Shown: in pieces, positions 55,314-64,000 of the stretch
How positions within the stretch are numbered: the stretch's first letter is position 1
Layout: each line of letters opens with the position of its first letter
NCBI RefSeq assembly: GCF_900640175.1
Contig: NZ_CAAAJC010000007.1
Location: 53,002-117,001 of the forward strand
DNA length: 64,000 nt
DNA from: Legionella sp. W10-070
GTDB lineage: Bacteria; Pseudomonadota; Gammaproteobacteria; Legionellales; Legionellaceae
Direction of reading: 5' to 3'
Program-made: the position numbers and the translations under genes
Notes under the pieces: generated by a model
Told to the model about the DNA's origin: nothing
The model's input: only the letters and a program-made list of their open reading frames with translations
Database searches by the model: none

Positions 55314-57410
55314 ATGTCCACCAATGCTGCAGACATAATAAAAACCACCAGTGATCGCCTACACAATAAGAACTGTTGTTCTTATTTGAAGAAATTAAAT
55401 TTAAGCGAGTCGGTTTTAAAAGCACTTCCATCATCCATGGCAGAACAGTTAAAAATAGTACAACAACATAATTATGATCCTAACGTTGCTTATGCTGATC
55501 TTTACACCCAATTCTTCTCCTACGTCGAAGAAAACATTGAGCAGCTATACGATAAAAGAAGAGCCAACCTGGTTCTTAGCGATGCCCGGATTAAAGAGTA
55601 TGAAAAAACGCTTGCCAATTCTGATGCCCCCCTGGTCAAAGATTCTCAGCAGTTTATGCGATATTATAGAAAACAGTTGGGTGATACAAAACAAATAAAC
55701 CAGGAAATCCAGGCTCTCGATGATTTTATTTTTTCCATTTATAACAATGAAAATTCTATTCTCGAAGATACTTTCGAGGTGATTAAAAAAATCCCACTTA
55801 GCCATACCCTGGTTGACTCCGGCATCGAGAAATCAATTTCCCAATATCTAAAAGACGACGATAACCAACGAATTAATAAAGCGAAGTCACCTGCCCAGGC
55901 AGGTTCTTTGTTCGGTCGCTTCTTCGCCATGATTTCGGATAATTTTAAGCCGCAGCATGACACGAGTTTAGCAGCAGTCAGGCTTAATGCCTACAATAAG
56001 CCCAGTGAGAATAACCCTGCTCCGGTTACCGAATACCGTATTGGAACCCAAGGCCAGCGCCACCATGGAGTAGCACGAGTCAGTCCATTGTTTGAAAGAT
56101 GGCTGCAAGTTAAAGCCACTAGAACAGGTAATGAAAAAATAACCCATATTTACTTTAACAACCTTGGTTTGGACAGGAACGATACTGAGGGAAAAAAGGA
56201 GCGCGATCTTACAAAAGTCCTACATAAACTTGAAGATCAACATCACAATATTGCTGTTATCACTCTGCCTGCCGACAAGGGATTAATGAGCAAGGGTGAA
56301 TATAGAAAAACTGAACCCCGGCATAGCTATCAGGATGTTTATGATGATTTCTTGTCAATTGCGACTCAAAAATCAAAGCGCAAAACAAAAGATTTTTTTA
56401 TCAGCGATAAAGTACGCCAACTTTTATTTAAAAATGTAGCTGAAGAAGACCAGATGAAGTTTTTATTAACTAAAAGCTTTAAGGCTATGGGTTTTGAAGA
56501 GGATGCAACACTATCCAGTGCTCAGCGACAAGCCGTCTGGTTTCATTTTATTAAATTTGAACTAACCAATTATATTATTAAGACACTTGAACCAGAAAGT
56601 ATTAATTTTTCCTGTAAGGATGCGATTGACCGAGGAGGGGTTTCTTCAGCTTATTACAATCTGCTGGAATCGTTCAGGCAAGAAAAACCCCTTAGCCGAG
56701 AAGAATTTGAGCGGGCTTTGCATGCAGCCCCGGCAATGGTTAAGGCACGCGGTATGAATCACCATTTAAAATTAATATGGAATGCGGTTGATGCTTATAT
56801 CAATGCAAACTATGAAACCCTCAGAAGTAAAAAAGATCAAGCCTGGTTAATCGAATGGCGTGATGCCAACTGTCCCCACTCTCGCGTACAACATTTATTA
56901 GAACAACGTGTTGAACAAAGTATAGATGAGTTAAACAAAGCCAAAGGAACTTTAAACAAAGCGAAAACTATCCCCTTAAAAGAAATTAACATACAAGAAA
57001 ACGCCATAAAAAAAGGGCTTGAAATTTTAAATCAAATAAAAGCCCAGGTTGACATAGGAGTAAGTGGCAAGCGCTTATTATTAGAAGCAGCCTCACGTAC
57101 TCCTGATATCGTCTTGCACCCAAATAAGGAAAATAGAAAAGACTATATAAGACTCGCAGATAAACTTGCCAGTAAGTATCCTGCTTTGCAAATACTTGGC
57201 GGAATGATGAAAACTCTGGCTGGCATAGCACTTTATCTTCCTTCCTTTGGCCATACAAAACAATGGATCGACAAAGGATTAGCCTCTGTCAAAGCAGGTG
57301 TTGAATCTAATGAGAGAAAAGCGCTCCAACGTAATATGAAAGAGCACGTCAACTCGCTAAGGGAACCAGAGCTGTCTGAAAGCCAGGAGCCTTCAATCAA
57401 ACGACAATAA
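55314..57410 (+). CDS. CX5R phosphatase-like effector candidate
   Basis: A 698-residue protein without signal peptide. A P-loop of the CX5R type, SCKDAIDRGG, has C434 and R440; the Lys and two Asp positions recall SopB/SidF-type phosphoinositide phosphatases, whose loop is CKSxKDRT. Helical regions flank it (residues 1-200 coiled, 540-640 helical with a hydrophobic segment near 632-648). The C-terminal 25 residues (SLREPELSESQEPSIKRQ) are Glu/Ser-rich, as in Dot/Icm signals. Monocistronic. Inference: a host lipid or protein phosphatase; the fold needs confirming. Confidence 0.6.
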   Translation: MSTNAADIIKTTSDRLHNKNCCSYLKKLNLSESVLKALPSSMAEQLKIVQQHNYDPNVAYADLYTQFFSYVEENIEQLYDKRRANLVLSDARIKEYEKTLANSDAPLVKDSQQFMRYYRKQLGDTKQINQEIQALDDFIFSIYNNENSILEDTFEVIKKIPLSHTLVDSGIEKSISQYLKDDDNQRINKAKSPAQAGSLFGRFFAMISDNFKPQHDTSLAAVRLNAYNKPSENNPAPVTEYRIGTQGQRHHGVARVSPLFERWLQVKATRTGNEKITHIYFNNLGLDRNDTEGKKERDLTKVLHKLEDQHHNIAVITLPADKGLMSKGEYRKTEPRHSYQDVYDDFLSIATQKSKRKTKDFFISDKVRQLLFKNVAEEDQMKFLLTKSFKAMGFEEDATLSSAQRQAVWFHFIKFELTNYIIKTLEPESINFSCKDAIDRGGVSSAYYNLLESFRQEKPLSREEFERALHAAPAMVKARGMNHHLKLIWNAVDAYINANYETLRSKKDQAWLIEWRDANCPHSRVQHLLEQRVEQSIDELNKAKGTLNKAKTIPLKEINIQENAIKKGLEILNQIKAQVDIGVSGKRLLLEAASRTPDIVLHPNKENRKDYIRLADKLASKYPALQILGGMMKTLAGIALYLPSFGHTKQWIDKGLASVKAGVESNERKALQRNMKEHVNSLREPELSESQEPSIKRQ

Positions 57411-57528
57411 ACTGATTATTGAAACTGGTCGGGATAGGCATGCTCTATCCCCTGGCCTGCTAACTGCTAATATTGCGATTAGCAAAAATTTCCGCTAATG
57501 TCGTAAGCTTTATATCTGGTTATAGAAT

Positions 57529-58752
57529 ATGGATCAAATAACAAAGGGATTATTAAGTTCTCTTAATGCTCGCCAAAAGCTGATGATAGACCAGCTGCAT
57601 GAATTCTGTGAAATCAACTCAGGCACAGAAAACTTGCAGGGGCTGGCAATAATGCTCCAGACATTGAATAGAGCCTTTAAACCGCTCGCTGATGAAATAA
57701 CAATACACCAACTTCCAAAAATCACTACTATTGACATGAGAGGTGAGCCTACTGTGCAACAATGTGGTGATGCACTTTTAATTCGTAAACGTCCCGAATT
57801 AAAGCGCCGGATTTTACTAAGCGGTCATATGGATACCGTCTATGCTGCTAATCATCCCTTTCAAAAATTAACCTACGTTAATGACAATCACCTCAATGGC
57901 CCAGGGGTGTCTGACATGAAAGGAGGCTTAATTGTCATGTTGCATGCATTAAGTATTTTTGAAGAATCATCAGTAGCTTCCAAATTAGGCTGGGATGTTG
58001 TCATTAACGCCGATGAAGAAATTGGCTCTCCTGCTTCAAGCATCTTATTTGAGGAAATTGCCTCTCATTATCAGGCAGCCCTGGTTTATGAACCAGCAAT
58101 GAATCCAACTGGCACCTTGGCTAAACATCGCAGAGGAAGTGCCAAATTAACCTTAATTGCCACAGGGAAAACAGCGCATGCCGGGCGCTCTTTTGATCAG
58201 GGACGTAATGCAATTTGCTATCTGGCAGAAGCCATTACCGCGATTCACGCACTCAATGGCCTGCGAAAAGATGTCACAATTAATGTGGGTAAAATTGCCG
58301 GTGGAGATGCATTGAATGTAGTTCCTGACAAAGCTGTTGCTAAAATGGACGTTCGTATTGGTCAATCTGAAGATGAACATTGGGTTTGGGACCAACTTAA
58401 TATAATTATTAATGATATGAAGCGCGAAGATTATTCCTTAACCCTTAAGGGTGCTTTTGGCCGCCCCGTCAAACGGGTATGTCCGGCAACAAAACGATTA
58501 TTTACCCGTATCCAGGACGCAGGCAAAAAACTTGGCTTGGTAATAGACTGGAAAGACAGTGGAGGCTGCTGTGATGGAAATAATTTAGCCAGTCATGGCC
58601 TTCCTGTTATAGACACCCTGGGCGTCCGAGGAGGAGCTATCCATAGCCCGGATGAATATATTCTTGTGGATAGTTTGGTGGAACGTGCAGCACTAAGTAC
58701 CCTTCTACTCCTCGACTTAGCCCAGGGAGGGCTTGAGGAATTAACCCGATGA
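57529..58752 (+). CDS. M20-family metallopeptidase / carboxypeptidase-G2-like hydrolase
   Basis: A 407-residue dizinc hydrolase. Metal and catalytic residues are in LLSGHMDTVY (His, Asp), GPGVSDMKGG (Asp), NADEEIGSPAS (Glu-Glu) and YEPAM, and late HSPDEY supplies the last His. The dimerisation domain is inserted from about 190 to 310 (GKTAHAGRSFDQGRNA). It resembles glutamate carboxypeptidases, which cleave N-acyl-Glu or peptidyl-Glu. The ATG of astA overlaps its stop (ATGA), so they are translationally coupled. In this context it could remove the succinyl group, replacing AstE, but that is inference. Confidence 0.85.
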   Translation: MDQITKGLLSSLNARQKLMIDQLHEFCEINSGTENLQGLAIMLQTLNRAFKPLADEITIHQLPKITTIDMRGEPTVQQCGDALLIRKRPELKRRILLSGHMDTVYAANHPFQKLTYVNDNHLNGPGVSDMKGGLIVMLHALSIFEESSVASKLGWDVVINADEEIGSPASSILFEEIASHYQAALVYEPAMNPTGTLAKHRRGSAKLTLIATGKTAHAGRSFDQGRNAICYLAEAITAIHALNGLRKDVTINVGKIAGGDALNVVPDKAVAKMDVRIGQSEDEHWVWDQLNIIINDMKREDYSLTLKGAFGRPVKRVCPATKRLFTRIQDAGKKLGLVIDWKDSGGCCDGNNLASHGLPVIDTLGVRGGAIHSPDEYILVDSLVERAALSTLLLLDLAQGGLEELTR

Positions 58753-59828
58753 TGCTTTTTCGCAGTGCTCGCGCATCTGATCTTGACGCTATTTATCATT
58801 TAGCTAAAGGTTGTGGCATTGGTATGACCACCTTACCCAAGGATAAAAAATTACTAAAAGAAAGACTTAACTGGTCCTGCACTTCCTTTCATAAAGCGAT
58901 TAACCATCCTGTTAGTGAATATTATTTATTCGTCCTGGAGGATCCTGCGGACTCTAAAGTGGTAGGTACCTCTGGAATTGAAGCAGCAACGGGTCACGAT
59001 ACCCCTTTCTATTCCTATAAAGTATCCAAGCGAACCCGCATCTGTCATTCATTAAATATTCGCAGCGACTATGAAGTGTTGAGTCTGGTTAATGATAATC
59101 AAGGACGAAGTGAAATTTGTACCCTGTTTTTAGAGCCTTCTTTCAGACATAGCAGTAATGGATTGCTGCTTTCGCGAGCACGATTTTTATTTATGGCTCA
59201 TTATCCTGCCCGCTTTGCAGACATAGTGATTGCAGAAATGAGGGGTATTTCTGATGACCTTGGGCATTCCCCTTTTTGGGATAATGTGGGCCGTCATTTT
59301 TTTCATATGCCTTTCCCCGAGGCTGATCGCTTGACCATTTCAACCAATAAACAGTTTATTGCTGACTTAATGCCAAGAAACCCTGTCTACATCAAGTTAC
59401 TCTCTCCTGAAGCACAGGCAGTCATTGGCAAACCCCATCAATCCACGGTACCAGCAATGAATATCTTGTTGCGTGAAGGATTTCGCTATAATTCCTATAT
59501 TGATATCTTTGATGCCGGCCCAACCATTGAAGCACCACGGCAAGAAATACGGACTATCGCTACCAGTCGAATTTTGACCGTGAAGAATATCAGTGATGAA
59601 GTAAGCTCCAAACGATTCTTGTTAGCGAACACCAAGCTTGATTTCAGAGCAACAATCAGCCAGGCAATTATTAATGTCAGACAAGATACCTGTATCATCA
59701 GTAGAGATACAGCAGAACTATTAGAAATAAAGTGCGGGGAGTGCATCCGTCTGGCTCCTTTATACATAGAAGAACAAATTATTTACAGTGAAAGTGAACC
59801 AAAACATGAAAGCAACACCAATCAGTAA
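58749..59828 (+). CDS. astA: Arginine N-succinyltransferase AstA
   Basis: A 359-residue enzyme of the AST pathway that succinylates arginine from succinyl-CoA. Family motifs are the N-terminal [64 protein letters not shown] and the C-terminal [11 protein letters not shown]. Length matches E. coli AstA (344). ATG 58749 overlaps the peptidase stop; the next Met, 58752, is equally possible. Its end overlaps the astD start by 23 bases. Confidence 0.95.
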   Translation: MMLFRSARASDLDAIYHLAKGCGIGMTTLPKDKKLLKERLNWSCTSFHKAINHPVSEYYLFVLEDPADSKVVGTSGIEAATGHDTPFYSYKVSKRTRICHSLNIRSDYEVLSLVNDNQGRSEICTLFLEPSFRHSSNGLLLSRARFLFMAHYPARFADIVIAEMRGISDDLGHSPFWDNVGRHFFHMPFPEADRLTISTNKQFIADLMPRNPVYIKLLSPEAQAVIGKPHQSTVPAMNILLREGFRYNSYIDIFDAGPTIEAPRQEIRTIATSRILTVKNISDEVSSKRFLLANTKLDFRATISQAIINVRQDTCIISRDTAELLEIKCGECIRLAPLYIEEQIIYSESEPKHESNTNQ

Positions 59829-61293
59829 TCTTGCAATCCATTATATTGATGGATGCTGGGTACACGGGGAAGGCGAAGCATTTGAATCTAGAAATCCAGC
59901 GGATGGCAGCAGTATTTGGCAAGGATATCATGCCACCGAAGAAGAAGTTACCGCCGCTTGTGAAGCCGCACACCTTGCGCTGCCTTACTGGAGTTCACTT
60001 GATTTCTCAACCCGCTCTGATTATTTGCTGCATTTTGCCGGTGAAATTGAAGCTAAACGCCAGGAATTAGCTTACTTAATTGCGCTGGAAACAGGCAAAC
60101 CATTATGGGAAGCCCATACTGAAGTCAGTGCAGTCATCGGAAAAGTTAGTTTATCTATCCAAGCCTACCAGGAGCGTAATGCGCAAAAACAAACCCAAAC
60201 TCCAGAAGCAAACGCTTGCCTTCGTTATAAACCTCACGGGGTAGTAGCCGTTCTTGGTGCCTTTAATTTCCCTGCCCATTTAAGTAATGGACATATAGTA
60301 CCAGCCCTTTTGGCAGGCAATACCGTAGTGTATAAACCTAGCGAGTTAACACCAGCAGTTGCCCAGTTTATTATGCAGTGTTGGCATGAAAGCGGTCTTC
60401 CCAAGGGCGTTATCAATTGTGTGCAAGGTGGAAGTGATTGCGGAAAAATACTTTTAAGTTCGGATATTCAAGGGGTTTACTTTACTGGTAGTTACCCTAC
60501 CGGTAAAAAAATTCACCAATCCTTTAGTGGGAAACCTGAAGTGATATTGGCCTTGGAAATGGGGGGAAACAATCCCTTGATAGTAGACAACGTTAAAAAT
60601 GTCAATGCCGCAGTCTATCACACCCTTTTATCCACCATGATTACTTCTGGACAACGCTGTACTTGTGCCAGGCGGGTATTTATTCCTGACACCACTGCAG
60701 GAGACGAGTTTCTATCTCAATTTATTGAGGCTTGCAAGCGCATCAAAATTGCTTCCTTCACGAGCCAACCCGAACCATTTATGGGGCCTGTCATTGGCCC
60801 TGAGCATGCACTTATGCATCTGAAGGCACAGCAGAAACTAATTCTGATGGGAGGTAAGGCACTACTCACCATGACACTGATCACTGAAAACACCGGGTTT
60901 CTTTCTCCCGGCATTATTGATATGACTGAAGTAGCAAATGCCCCGGATGAAGAAATTTTTGCCCCCCTAACGCAAATTTATAGATACAAGTATTTTGAAG
61001 AAGCACTGGTTATGGCTAATAACACCCGTTATGGTTTAGCAGCAGGCTTACTCAGTGATAATCTAAAACATTACCAGCAATTTTATCAGACAATTCATGC
61101 CGGCCTTGTTAACTGGAACAGACCGACTACCGGTGCTTCCAGCAGTCTGCCTTTCGGAGGTGTTGGTTGTAGCGGCAATCATCGGCCAAGCGCTTATTTT
61201 GCTGCCGACTACTGCACTTATCCCATTGCAAGCCTTGAGCAAGCAGCCTTGACGACCCCGGCCCAATTATTACCGGGTATTTATATGGAATAA
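59806..61293 (+). CDS. astD: Succinylglutamate semialdehyde dehydrogenase AstD
   Basis: A 495-residue aldehyde dehydrogenase that oxidises N-succinylglutamate semialdehyde. The catalytic Cys is in [11 protein letters not shown] and the Glu in [10 protein letters not shown]; the NAD-binding [10 protein letters not shown] and [13 protein letters not shown] segments match AstD. GTG 59788 opens the frame, but ATG 59806 (MKATPISNL) fits the family N-terminus. It overlaps astA, and astB starts four bases after its stop, so the cluster is one operon. Confidence 0.93.
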   Translation: MKATPISNLAIHYIDGCWVHGEGEAFESRNPADGSSIWQGYHATEEEVTAACEAAHLALPYWSSLDFSTRSDYLLHFAGEIEAKRQELAYLIALETGKPLWEAHTEVSAVIGKVSLSIQAYQERNAQKQTQTPEANACLRYKPHGVVAVLGAFNFPAHLSNGHIVPALLAGNTVVYKPSELTPAVAQFIMQCWHESGLPKGVINCVQGGSDCGKILLSSDIQGVYFTGSYPTGKKIHQSFSGKPEVILALEMGGNNPLIVDNVKNVNAAVYHTLLSTMITSGQRCTCARRVFIPDTTAGDEFLSQFIEACKRIKIASFTSQPEPFMGPVIGPEHALMHLKAQQKLILMGGKALLTMTLITENTGFLSPGIIDMTEVANAPDEEIFAPLTQIYRYKYFEEALVMANNTRYGLAAGLLSDNLKHYQQFYQTIHAGLVNWNRPTTGASSSLPFGGVGCSGNHRPSAYFAADYCTYPIASLEQAALTTPAQLLPGIYME

Positions 61294-61297
61294 GATT

Positions 61298-62653
61298 ATG
61301 CCTGTTTTTGAACTGAATATGGATGGATTAGTTGGTCCGACACATCATTACGCCGGGTTGGCAAAAGGCAATATTGCCTCAACAATGAATGCCCTGACTC
61401 TTGCCAACCCGCAGGCAGCAGCACTTCAAGGTTTAGCAAAAATGCGCCTTTTACATCAAATGGGTGTCAAACAAGCCTTATTACCTCCTCACCAGCGCCC
61501 TAACTTGCAACTGCTTTATCAGTTGGGCTTTTGCGGCAATGCAACACAACAAATTGAGAAGGCTTACCGCAGTGCACCAGAACTCCTTAGCGTATGCTAT
61601 TCAGCATCAAGCATGTGGACTGCCAACGCAGCAACCGTGTCATCAAGCCTCGATACTGCTGACCATCACGTCCACTTTACTGCAGCAAACTTAATCAGTA
61701 ATTTACACCGTTATCAGGAAGCCGATTTTTCAAGCTACTTGTTAAAACAGCTATTCGCTGATGAGGGTTATTTTTCTCATCATCCTTTACTTCCAGGAAG
61801 CAGTGTAACCGGAGATGAAGGAGCAGCTAACCATAGTCGATTATGCGGTGAACATGCCAGTTCAGCCGTCAACTTGTTTGTCTACGGTAAACGCTGTTTT
61901 AATGAATATCAAAAAGCGAGAATACCTGTCAAATACCCGGCAAGACAAACACTGGAAGCATCGCAAGCAATAGTCCGCGCCCATCAGTTAAATCCGGAAC
62001 AGGTAGTATTTGCCTGCCAAAATCCCCAGGCAATTGATCAAGGTGTTTTTCATAATGACGTCATTTCAGTCGCGAATGAATCCGTACTACTAGTTCATGA
62101 GGATGCTTTTGTGGAACAAGCAGCGGTTATAGAGGAATTAAGACAAAAAATAAATTCTCCCATCCAGATCATTGAGATAAGCCGTAATCAATTAACCGTT
62201 GCTGAGGCTGTTCATACTTATTTTTTTAACTCTCAATTAGTCACTGCCCCCAACAGAAAGATGGTTCTAATTGCTCCCATTGAATGTGAACAATATCCTC
62301 GTTCTAAACTACTCATTGATGAAATTCTTGCTAACGAATCAAATCCAATTTCAGCGGTCCATTATCTGGATCTTAAACAAAGTATGCGAAATGGCGGCGG
62401 ACCTGCTTGTCTTCGTCTGCGTGTGCCATTAAAAGAGGTTGAATTAAATGCCATGCATCAGGGAATTCTGATTACAGATGACTTGTTAGAAAAGCTGGAT
62501 AATTGGGTATTACGACATTATCGCACCCAATTGCATGCAGATGACTTGCAAGATCCTTTGTTGATGGAAGAGTGCTTAACTGCACTGGACGAGCTAAGTA
62601 CTCTCTTAAAACTCGGCGCTATCTATCCTTTTCAGCGTGAGGTAACCTGTTGA
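61298..62653 (+). CDS. astB: Succinylarginine dihydrolase AstB
   Basis: A 451-residue guanidino-modifying-fold enzyme that hydrolyses N-succinylarginine to succinylornithine, CO2 and two NH3. Diagnostic motifs are [13 protein letters not shown] near the N-terminus, [33 protein letters not shown] (catalytic His region) and [16 protein letters not shown] with the catalytic Cys. Length is near E. coli AstB (447). Last gene of the cluster; astC and astE are not in the window. Confidence 0.95.
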   Translation: MPVFELNMDGLVGPTHHYAGLAKGNIASTMNALTLANPQAAALQGLAKMRLLHQMGVKQALLPPHQRPNLQLLYQLGFCGNATQQIEKAYRSAPELLSVCYSASSMWTANAATVSSSLDTADHHVHFTAANLISNLHRYQEADFSSYLLKQLFADEGYFSHHPLLPGSSVTGDEGAANHSRLCGEHASSAVNLFVYGKRCFNEYQKARIPVKYPARQTLEASQAIVRAHQLNPEQVVFACQNPQAIDQGVFHNDVISVANESVLLVHEDAFVEQAAVIEELRQKINSPIQIIEISRNQLTVAEAVHTYFFNSQLVTAPNRKMVLIAPIECEQYPRSKLLIDEILANESNPISAVHYLDLKQSMRNGGGPACLRLRVPLKEVELNAMHQGILITDDLLEKLDNWVLRHYRTQLHADDLQDPLLMEECLTALDELSTLLKLGAIYPFQREVTC

Positions 62654-62872
62654 TATTATAGACCTCTTATTTTTTAACGCTTGGGAGAGTGGTATTTGCC
62701 ATGTCCACAAAGGCACCTGAAAAGCATAAGCACTGTGGTTGCTACAATCAGATTACGCTATAGAAATTATGGCCTATTCTTATATAGGGGTTCTGTTTCG
62801 CCACCCCAGACCATAGAGGAACTCAGAACGGAGAGTTTGATAATTAACCGATTAGCAGAGTGAGAACTATTC

Positions 62873-63610
62873 ATGTGGAAAACTTTTGCTGGAAAATGCA
62901 TCTACAATTCCCCTTCCGGCATCCAGGTTTTTCAAAATCCATTATTTCGCTGGTTGAAGTTTGAAAATAGCAGTGCCATACAAACCTTAATCAATAAGCA
63001 TTATCCTCGTAAACCCGAACTTCATTATATCAACCCACTCACATTGTTTGTACAAATACAACCTGCAAATTGCTGTATGCTGGGATTAGGAGGCGGTGGA
63101 GCAGCTCATGCTATTGCAATCTGTATGAAGAATTCCAAACTGACTGTTGTGGAACATAGTGCTGAAGTTATCGATGTCGCTCGTCATTTTTTTATGATAA
63201 ATAAGATAAACAATCTAAAAATTGTAAATCAAGACGCTAAATTATTTGTTGAAAGAACAGAGATGACTTTCCCGCATATCTTAGTTGACTTGTACAATTC
63301 TACAACATTCCCTGCAGCATGTTGCACTGAAGACTTTTTCTATAATTGCAAGGAACGTTTACTGGATCAAGGTATTCTTGCTGTTAATCTTGCCAATAAA
63401 AGCCAACAATGGTCTATTTTTCAATTAATCAGAAAGCATTTTTTAAACGCCACCATTGCAATTCCAGTAAAAAATTCCGCCAATATTATCCTGTTTGCCA
63501 TTAAAAATGCGTCCGTTACTACATTAATTGACATTCTTAAAAAACATAAAAAATTTAACCAACTCTATTGGGACACCCACTGGGGAACCATTGCAAAAAT
63601 AAAGAACTAA
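62873..63610 (+). CDS. Spermidine-synthase-like methyltransferase-fold protein
   Basis: A 245-residue SAM/dcSAM-binding-fold protein of the SpeE superfamily. The nucleotide motif MLGLGGGGAAHAIAI and the acidic VVEHSAEVIDVARHFF are clear, followed by LVDLYNSTTFPAAC, which corresponds to the catalytic loop, with DLY in place of the usual DxxD-P. It lacks the N-terminal beta-barrel of true SpeE, so it is probably a related, uncharacterised aminopropyltransferase-like protein. ATG 62873 lacks a ribosome-binding site. The 219 bases between astB and it hold no convincing gene. Confidence 0.75.
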   Translation: MWKTFAGKCIYNSPSGIQVFQNPLFRWLKFENSSAIQTLINKHYPRKPELHYINPLTLFVQIQPANCCMLGLGGGGAAHAIAICMKNSKLTVVEHSAEVIDVARHFFMINKINNLKIVNQDAKLFVERTEMTFPHILVDLYNSTTFPAACCTEDFFYNCKERLLDQGILAVNLANKSQQWSIFQLIRKHFLNATIAIPVKNSANIILFAIKNASVTTLIDILKKHKKFNQLYWDTHWGTIAKIKN

Positions 63611-63777
63611 TTTGGCAATCTTAGATGCTGATTGGATTTCATTTTTTTGCTGCTGAAATCACCCACAAGAACATATTTATTGAAACCAGTTAATTCTATA
63701 TATTGGGTAATTAACTTATAGCCTTTTGAACTGTCTACCGCAGCAAGATACATAAAACCATGTTCACCGCTCATTAT
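63607..63777 (-). pseudogene. C-terminal fragment of a disrupted gene
   Basis: A frame on the - strand from 63777 to the stop at 63607 reads MSGEHGFMYLAAVDSSKGYK and ends KSNQHLRLPN, protein-like but too short to name. Upstream it runs straight into the MITE at 63778, which suggests the element cut the gene. The stop overlaps that of the spermidine-synthase-like gene by four bases. Confidence 0.4.
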
Positions 63778-63900
63778 TAGGGTTTGTTGACAATTGGAGC
63801 CAGAGCCTACGTTCCGCGCTTTATGCGTGGAATCTAGTCTCAAACTTTGTCAAGAGGATGGTTAGTTTCGAGTGGTTTTCGTGGATCCCGCGCATAAAGC
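63778..63900. mobile_element. MITE copy, right end truncated
   Basis: It starts TAGGGTTTGTTGACAATTGG like the element at 41707 and carries the same CGCGCTTTATGCG and GATCCCGCGCATAAAGC hairpins, without the nested 138-bp insert (CCTACGTTCC is intact). After the second hairpin the sequence differs, so the right end is deleted. Confidence 0.65.
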
Positions 63901-63928
63901 TTCCAATTGGCCCTAAGTTTTTATTGAC

Positions 63929-63965
63929 AAAGCTCTTATAATGCTGTTTAAGAGCTTTTTTATTT
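63929..63965 (+). terminator. Rho-independent terminator
   Basis: AAAGCTCTTA (63929-63938), loop, TAAGAGCTTT (63949-63958) and a run of T to 63965. Confidence 0.75.
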
Positions 63966-63979
63966 TAATGGAGTAAGAA

Positions 63980-64000
63980 GTGCTTGGTACAGGAACAACA
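63980..64000 (+). CDS. Start of a gene cut by the window edge
   Basis: GTG at 63980, preceded by GGAG seven bases upstream, reads MLGTGTT before the window ends. Seven codons are too few to identify it. Confidence 0.35.

Noticed and set aside
62681..62863. 60-codon open frame between astB and the spermidine-synthase-like gene
   Set aside because: It starts at a TTG without ribosome-binding site and encodes no recognisable protein.
1..64000. tRNA, rRNA or a plasmid/phage module
   Set aside because: No cloverleaf, rRNA-like, integrase or phage structural sequence was seen.

Overview
The window looks like a chromosomal segment of a Legionella species (Gammaproteobacteria, Legionellales). The DNA is AT-rich and dense with genes. 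Ordinary housekeeping genes (mfd, cysQ, prs, hsp20, acnA, cfa, fliK, ubiG, putA, astADB) are interspersed with large orphan genes that resemble Dot/Icm-type effectors: eukaryote-like folds, single-gene transcription units, polar or Glu-rich C-termini. No rRNA, tRNA, CRISPR array or complete insertion sequence was seen.

Layout. 0-8.5 kb: a secreted DUF1566-type protein, Mfd, a Sel1-repeat protein and a long-chain acyl-CoA synthetase. 8.6-15.1 kb: two large divergent effector-like genes (a 1034-residue protein with hydrophobic segments and an ankyrin-like repeat protein), with a PmrA-box-like direct repeat in front of the first. 15-17.5 kb: a small SASD-type protein and a butt-joined cysQ-prs pair behind a near-perfect palindrome. 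17.5-30 kb: an IS481 remnant, a COG2187-type kinase fold, Hsp20, a 3-methyladenine glycosylase, a candidate ADP-ribosyltransferase, a phosphoribosyltransferase/hydrolase pair, an alpha/beta hydrolase, a patatin phospholipase, MltA, a polysaccharide deacetylase and a RoxA-like oxygenase. 30-41.6 kb: membrane proteins, Cfa, an AI-2E family transporter, a Ulp1-like cysteine protease gene split by an in-frame stop, an F-box/U-box-like protein, FliK and AcnA. 41.6-42.5 kb: a cluster of nested miniature inverted-repeat elements. 42.5-55 kb: small exported proteins, a second DUF1566 paralog, an amino-acid permease, a YopJ-like protein, PutA, an L,D-transpeptidase, a ProQ-domain protein, and a UDG-like gene followed by ubiG. 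55-64 kb: a CX5R phosphatase-like effector candidate, then an arginine-catabolism cluster (M20 peptidase-astA-astD-astB), a spermidine-synthase-like gene and a further repeat element.

How the genes fit together. AstA-AstD-AstB (arginine to succinylglutamate) and PutA (proline to glutamate) feed amino-acid carbon towards the TCA cycle, where AcnA acts; this suits an organism that lives on host amino acids, and the permease at 45 kb may supply them. MltA, the L,D-transpeptidase and the deacetylase act on the envelope. The effector-like proteins are where the unusual biology is: candidate ADP-ribosylation, CE-clan deubiquitination or acetylation, ubiquitin-ligase-type adaptor, phosphoinositide-phosphatase-like and ankyrin functions within 48 kb. 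Two of these genes (1034-residue protein, Ulp1-like) carry the same promoter architecture. All effector assignments rest on motifs and would need translocation and activity tests.
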